From: a bacterium
GTDB lineage: Bacteria; Coprothermobacterota; Coprothermobacteria; Coprothermobacterales; JAADFF01
Direction: 5' to 3'
NCBI GenBank assembly: GCA_027063755.1
Contig: JAMORD010000121.1
Span: 1-6,045 of the forward strand
Length of the DNA stretch: 6,045 nt
Shown: piece after piece, positions 4,748-6,045 of the stretch
Layout: every line of letters starts with the position of its first letter
Position numbering within the stretch: position 1 is the first letter of the stretch
Notes under the pieces: model-generated
Told to the model about the DNA's origin: nothing
Database searches by the model: none
Seen by the model: the letters and a program-made list of their open reading frames with translations, nothing else
Made by a program: the position numbers and the translations under genes

Positions 4748-6045
4748 ATGAGCAGAAAGGTTCAGTGGGCCTCGCGATGGGGGCTTATTGCAGCTGCACT
4801 GGGTCAGGCTATTGGTGCGGGAAACATCTGGCGTTTCCCGCGTAAGGCTGCCCAGTGGGGTGGTGGCACTTTTATTCTTATTTATCTATTGTTCAATCTG
4901 CTTTGGGCTGTACCCCTGCTGATGTCTGAGATGGTTCTCGGTAAGAAGACGGAGAAGGGCACAGTACAGGCTTTTTCCGACTTTCTAGATGAGAAGTTTT
5001 CATGGATGGGCGCTTGGCTGGCATGGGTGACATTGGCCATAGGTTTTGAGTATGCCGTTGTGACATCGTGGATCTTGAAATACCTTGTATTGTCACTTCA
5101 AGGCACATTTACCAAGGCCGGTGTAGACACACAGGCCATTTGGGACAATTTTATGGCATCACCGGCTGAGAAGCTCGGTTATTTCTTTGTTGTTATCATT
5201 CTTGCGTTCATTGTTCTCTACGGTGGTGTCAAAGTCTTTGAAATGGTTGCCAAGATATTGGTTCCATCGCTAATTGTCTTGCTTGGTATTGTTGCCGTGG
5301 TGGCCCTTACACTGCCCGGTGTTACCAAGGGGCTTGAATATATGTTTGTGCCCAAGTGGGAATATTTCACCAACTCCCGAACATGGCTTGAGGCCCTTAC
5401 ACAGGTGGCATGGTCTACTGGTGCCGGTTGGGGTTTCCTGTTGACATTTGCCGCATATGCCAAGAAGAAAGAAGATATTGCACTCAATGCCTTCACCACT
5501 GTGTGGGGTAACATGTCTGCTTCTTTCCTTGCCGCAACGGCTATTGCCGTCACAGTGTTTACATTCCTGCCTGTTGATAAAGCCAATGAGGCACTGGGTT
5601 CTGGAAACTCTGGTCTGGCATTTATCTATCTGACAAAGCTTATGGCCAATATGCCTATGAGCTATCTCGTATCTGTATTTTTCTTCCTTGCATTTTTCTT
5701 TGCCGCATTCACATCACTCATACCTATGTATGAGATAGCCCTGACAAACTTCGTTGATGCCGGCTATTCTCGCAACAAGATAGCACTTATCCTCTTTGTA
5801 TTTGCTATCTTTGCAGGTATACCTTCTGCCCTGAATATAGGTTTCCAGGATTCCCAAGACTTTGTCTGGGGATTGGGTCTATGGATTAGTGGTATGTTTA
5901 TCACCTATGCCATTCTCCAGTTTGGTGTAGAGAATGCGAGAGAGTATATCAATGAGGTTAGTGATATCAAGATAGGTAAATGGTATGACTTCTCTATTAA
6001 ATATGCCATTCCTATCATGTTTGTGGTCTTGTTTGGTTGGTGGAT
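4748..6045 (+). CDS. Sodium:neurotransmitter symporter (NSS/SNF) family transporter, 3' truncated by window
   Basis: Membrane protein of the LeuT-fold NSS family, which imports amino acids or amines with Na+. 432 codons are present with no stop, so the end lies outside the window; bacterial 11-TM members are about 440-500 aa, so most of the protein is seen. TM1 has the hallmark GQAIGAGNIWRFP (19-31) followed by GGGTF (38-42). By gapless comparison with LeuT from memory, Na1 residues A21, N26 and N255 and Na2 residues T322/S323 (TM8) are kept. The substrate Tyr is Y102 (LeuT Y108) and the outer-gate pair is R29/D371. Chloride-site equivalents Y46, Q219, S223 and S259 are all present. The pocket differs from LeuT at G225 (S256) and W228 (F259), and E101 precedes the Tyr. 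The last visible segment (about 415-432) is probably TM11. The start is ATG with AAAGGGGG 7 nt upstream. It is transcribed divergently from the CDF operon; the substrate is unknown. Confidence 0.95.
   Translation, partial: MSRKVQWASRWGLIAAALGQAIGAGNIWRFPRKAAQWGGGTFILIYLLFNLLWAVPLLMSEMVLGKKTEKGTVQAFSDFLDEKFSWMGAWLAWVTLAIGFEYAVVTSWILKYLVLSLQGTFTKAGVDTQAIWDNFMASPAEKLGYFFVVIILAFIVLYGGVKVFEMVAKILVPSLIVLLGIVAVVALTLPGVTKGLEYMFVPKWEYFTNSRTWLEALTQVAWSTGAGWGFLLTFAAYAKKKEDIALNAFTTVWGNMSASFLAATAIAVTVFTFLPVDKANEALGSGNSGLAFIYLTKLMANMPMSYLVSVFFFLAFFFAAFTSLIPMYEIALTNFVDAGYSRNKIALILFVFAIFAGIPSALNIGFQDSQDFVWGLGLWISGMFITYAILQFGVENAREYINEVSDIKIGKWYDFSIKYAIPIMFVVLFGWW

Noticed and set aside
5218-5586. Minus-strand open frame of 122 codons inside the NSS gene
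   Set aside because: It lies wholly antisense to strongly conserved NSS motifs (TM5-TM7). It has no recognisable family or ribosome binding site.

Overview
The window looks bacterial, with moderate to low GC. Its ribosome binding sites are strong and G-rich (AAGGGG types), it carries an extended -10 promoter (TGCTATAAT), and the protein families are typical of bacteria: DegV, TetR, DUF2207 and NSS. The ribosome binding sites plus DegV and DUF2207 suggest a Firmicutes-like or deep-branching, possibly anaerobic or thermophilic, lineage. I cannot name the organism from sequence alone.

Layout: four genes fill positions 68-4609 on the minus strand and read leftwards. In transcription order they are a cation diffusion facilitator (CDF) metal transporter (4609-3692), a short TetR-type regulator overlapping it by 4 bp (3695-3216), a DUF2207 membrane protein with a Gly-rich tail (3169-977), and a DegV-family protein (922-68). 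Gaps are 46 and 54 nt with no hairpin terminator seen, so they probably form one operon. A 138-nt divergent control region (4610-4747) separates them from a plus-strand sodium:neurotransmitter symporter (NSS) gene. That gene starts at 4748 and runs off the right edge after 432 codons.

The CDF transporter and its translationally coupled TetR regulator look like a metal-export and sensing pair. The DUF2207 and DegV genes add a cell-envelope protein and a probable fatty-acid-binding protein; how they relate to metal export is unknown. The control region holds a 9-bp direct repeat spaced two helical turns apart and an inverted repeat, both candidate operator sequence.

The most notable points are non-canonical residues in otherwise standard families. 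The CDF has Asn where zinc-type CDFs have His in TM5, and it lacks the C-terminal zinc-site His residues. The NSS protein has all four residues of the animal chloride site, including Ser where LeuT has Glu. The DUF2207 ectodomain has a four-Cys cluster. I see no mobile element, CRISPR array, tRNA or rRNA, and no clearly new multi-gene system.
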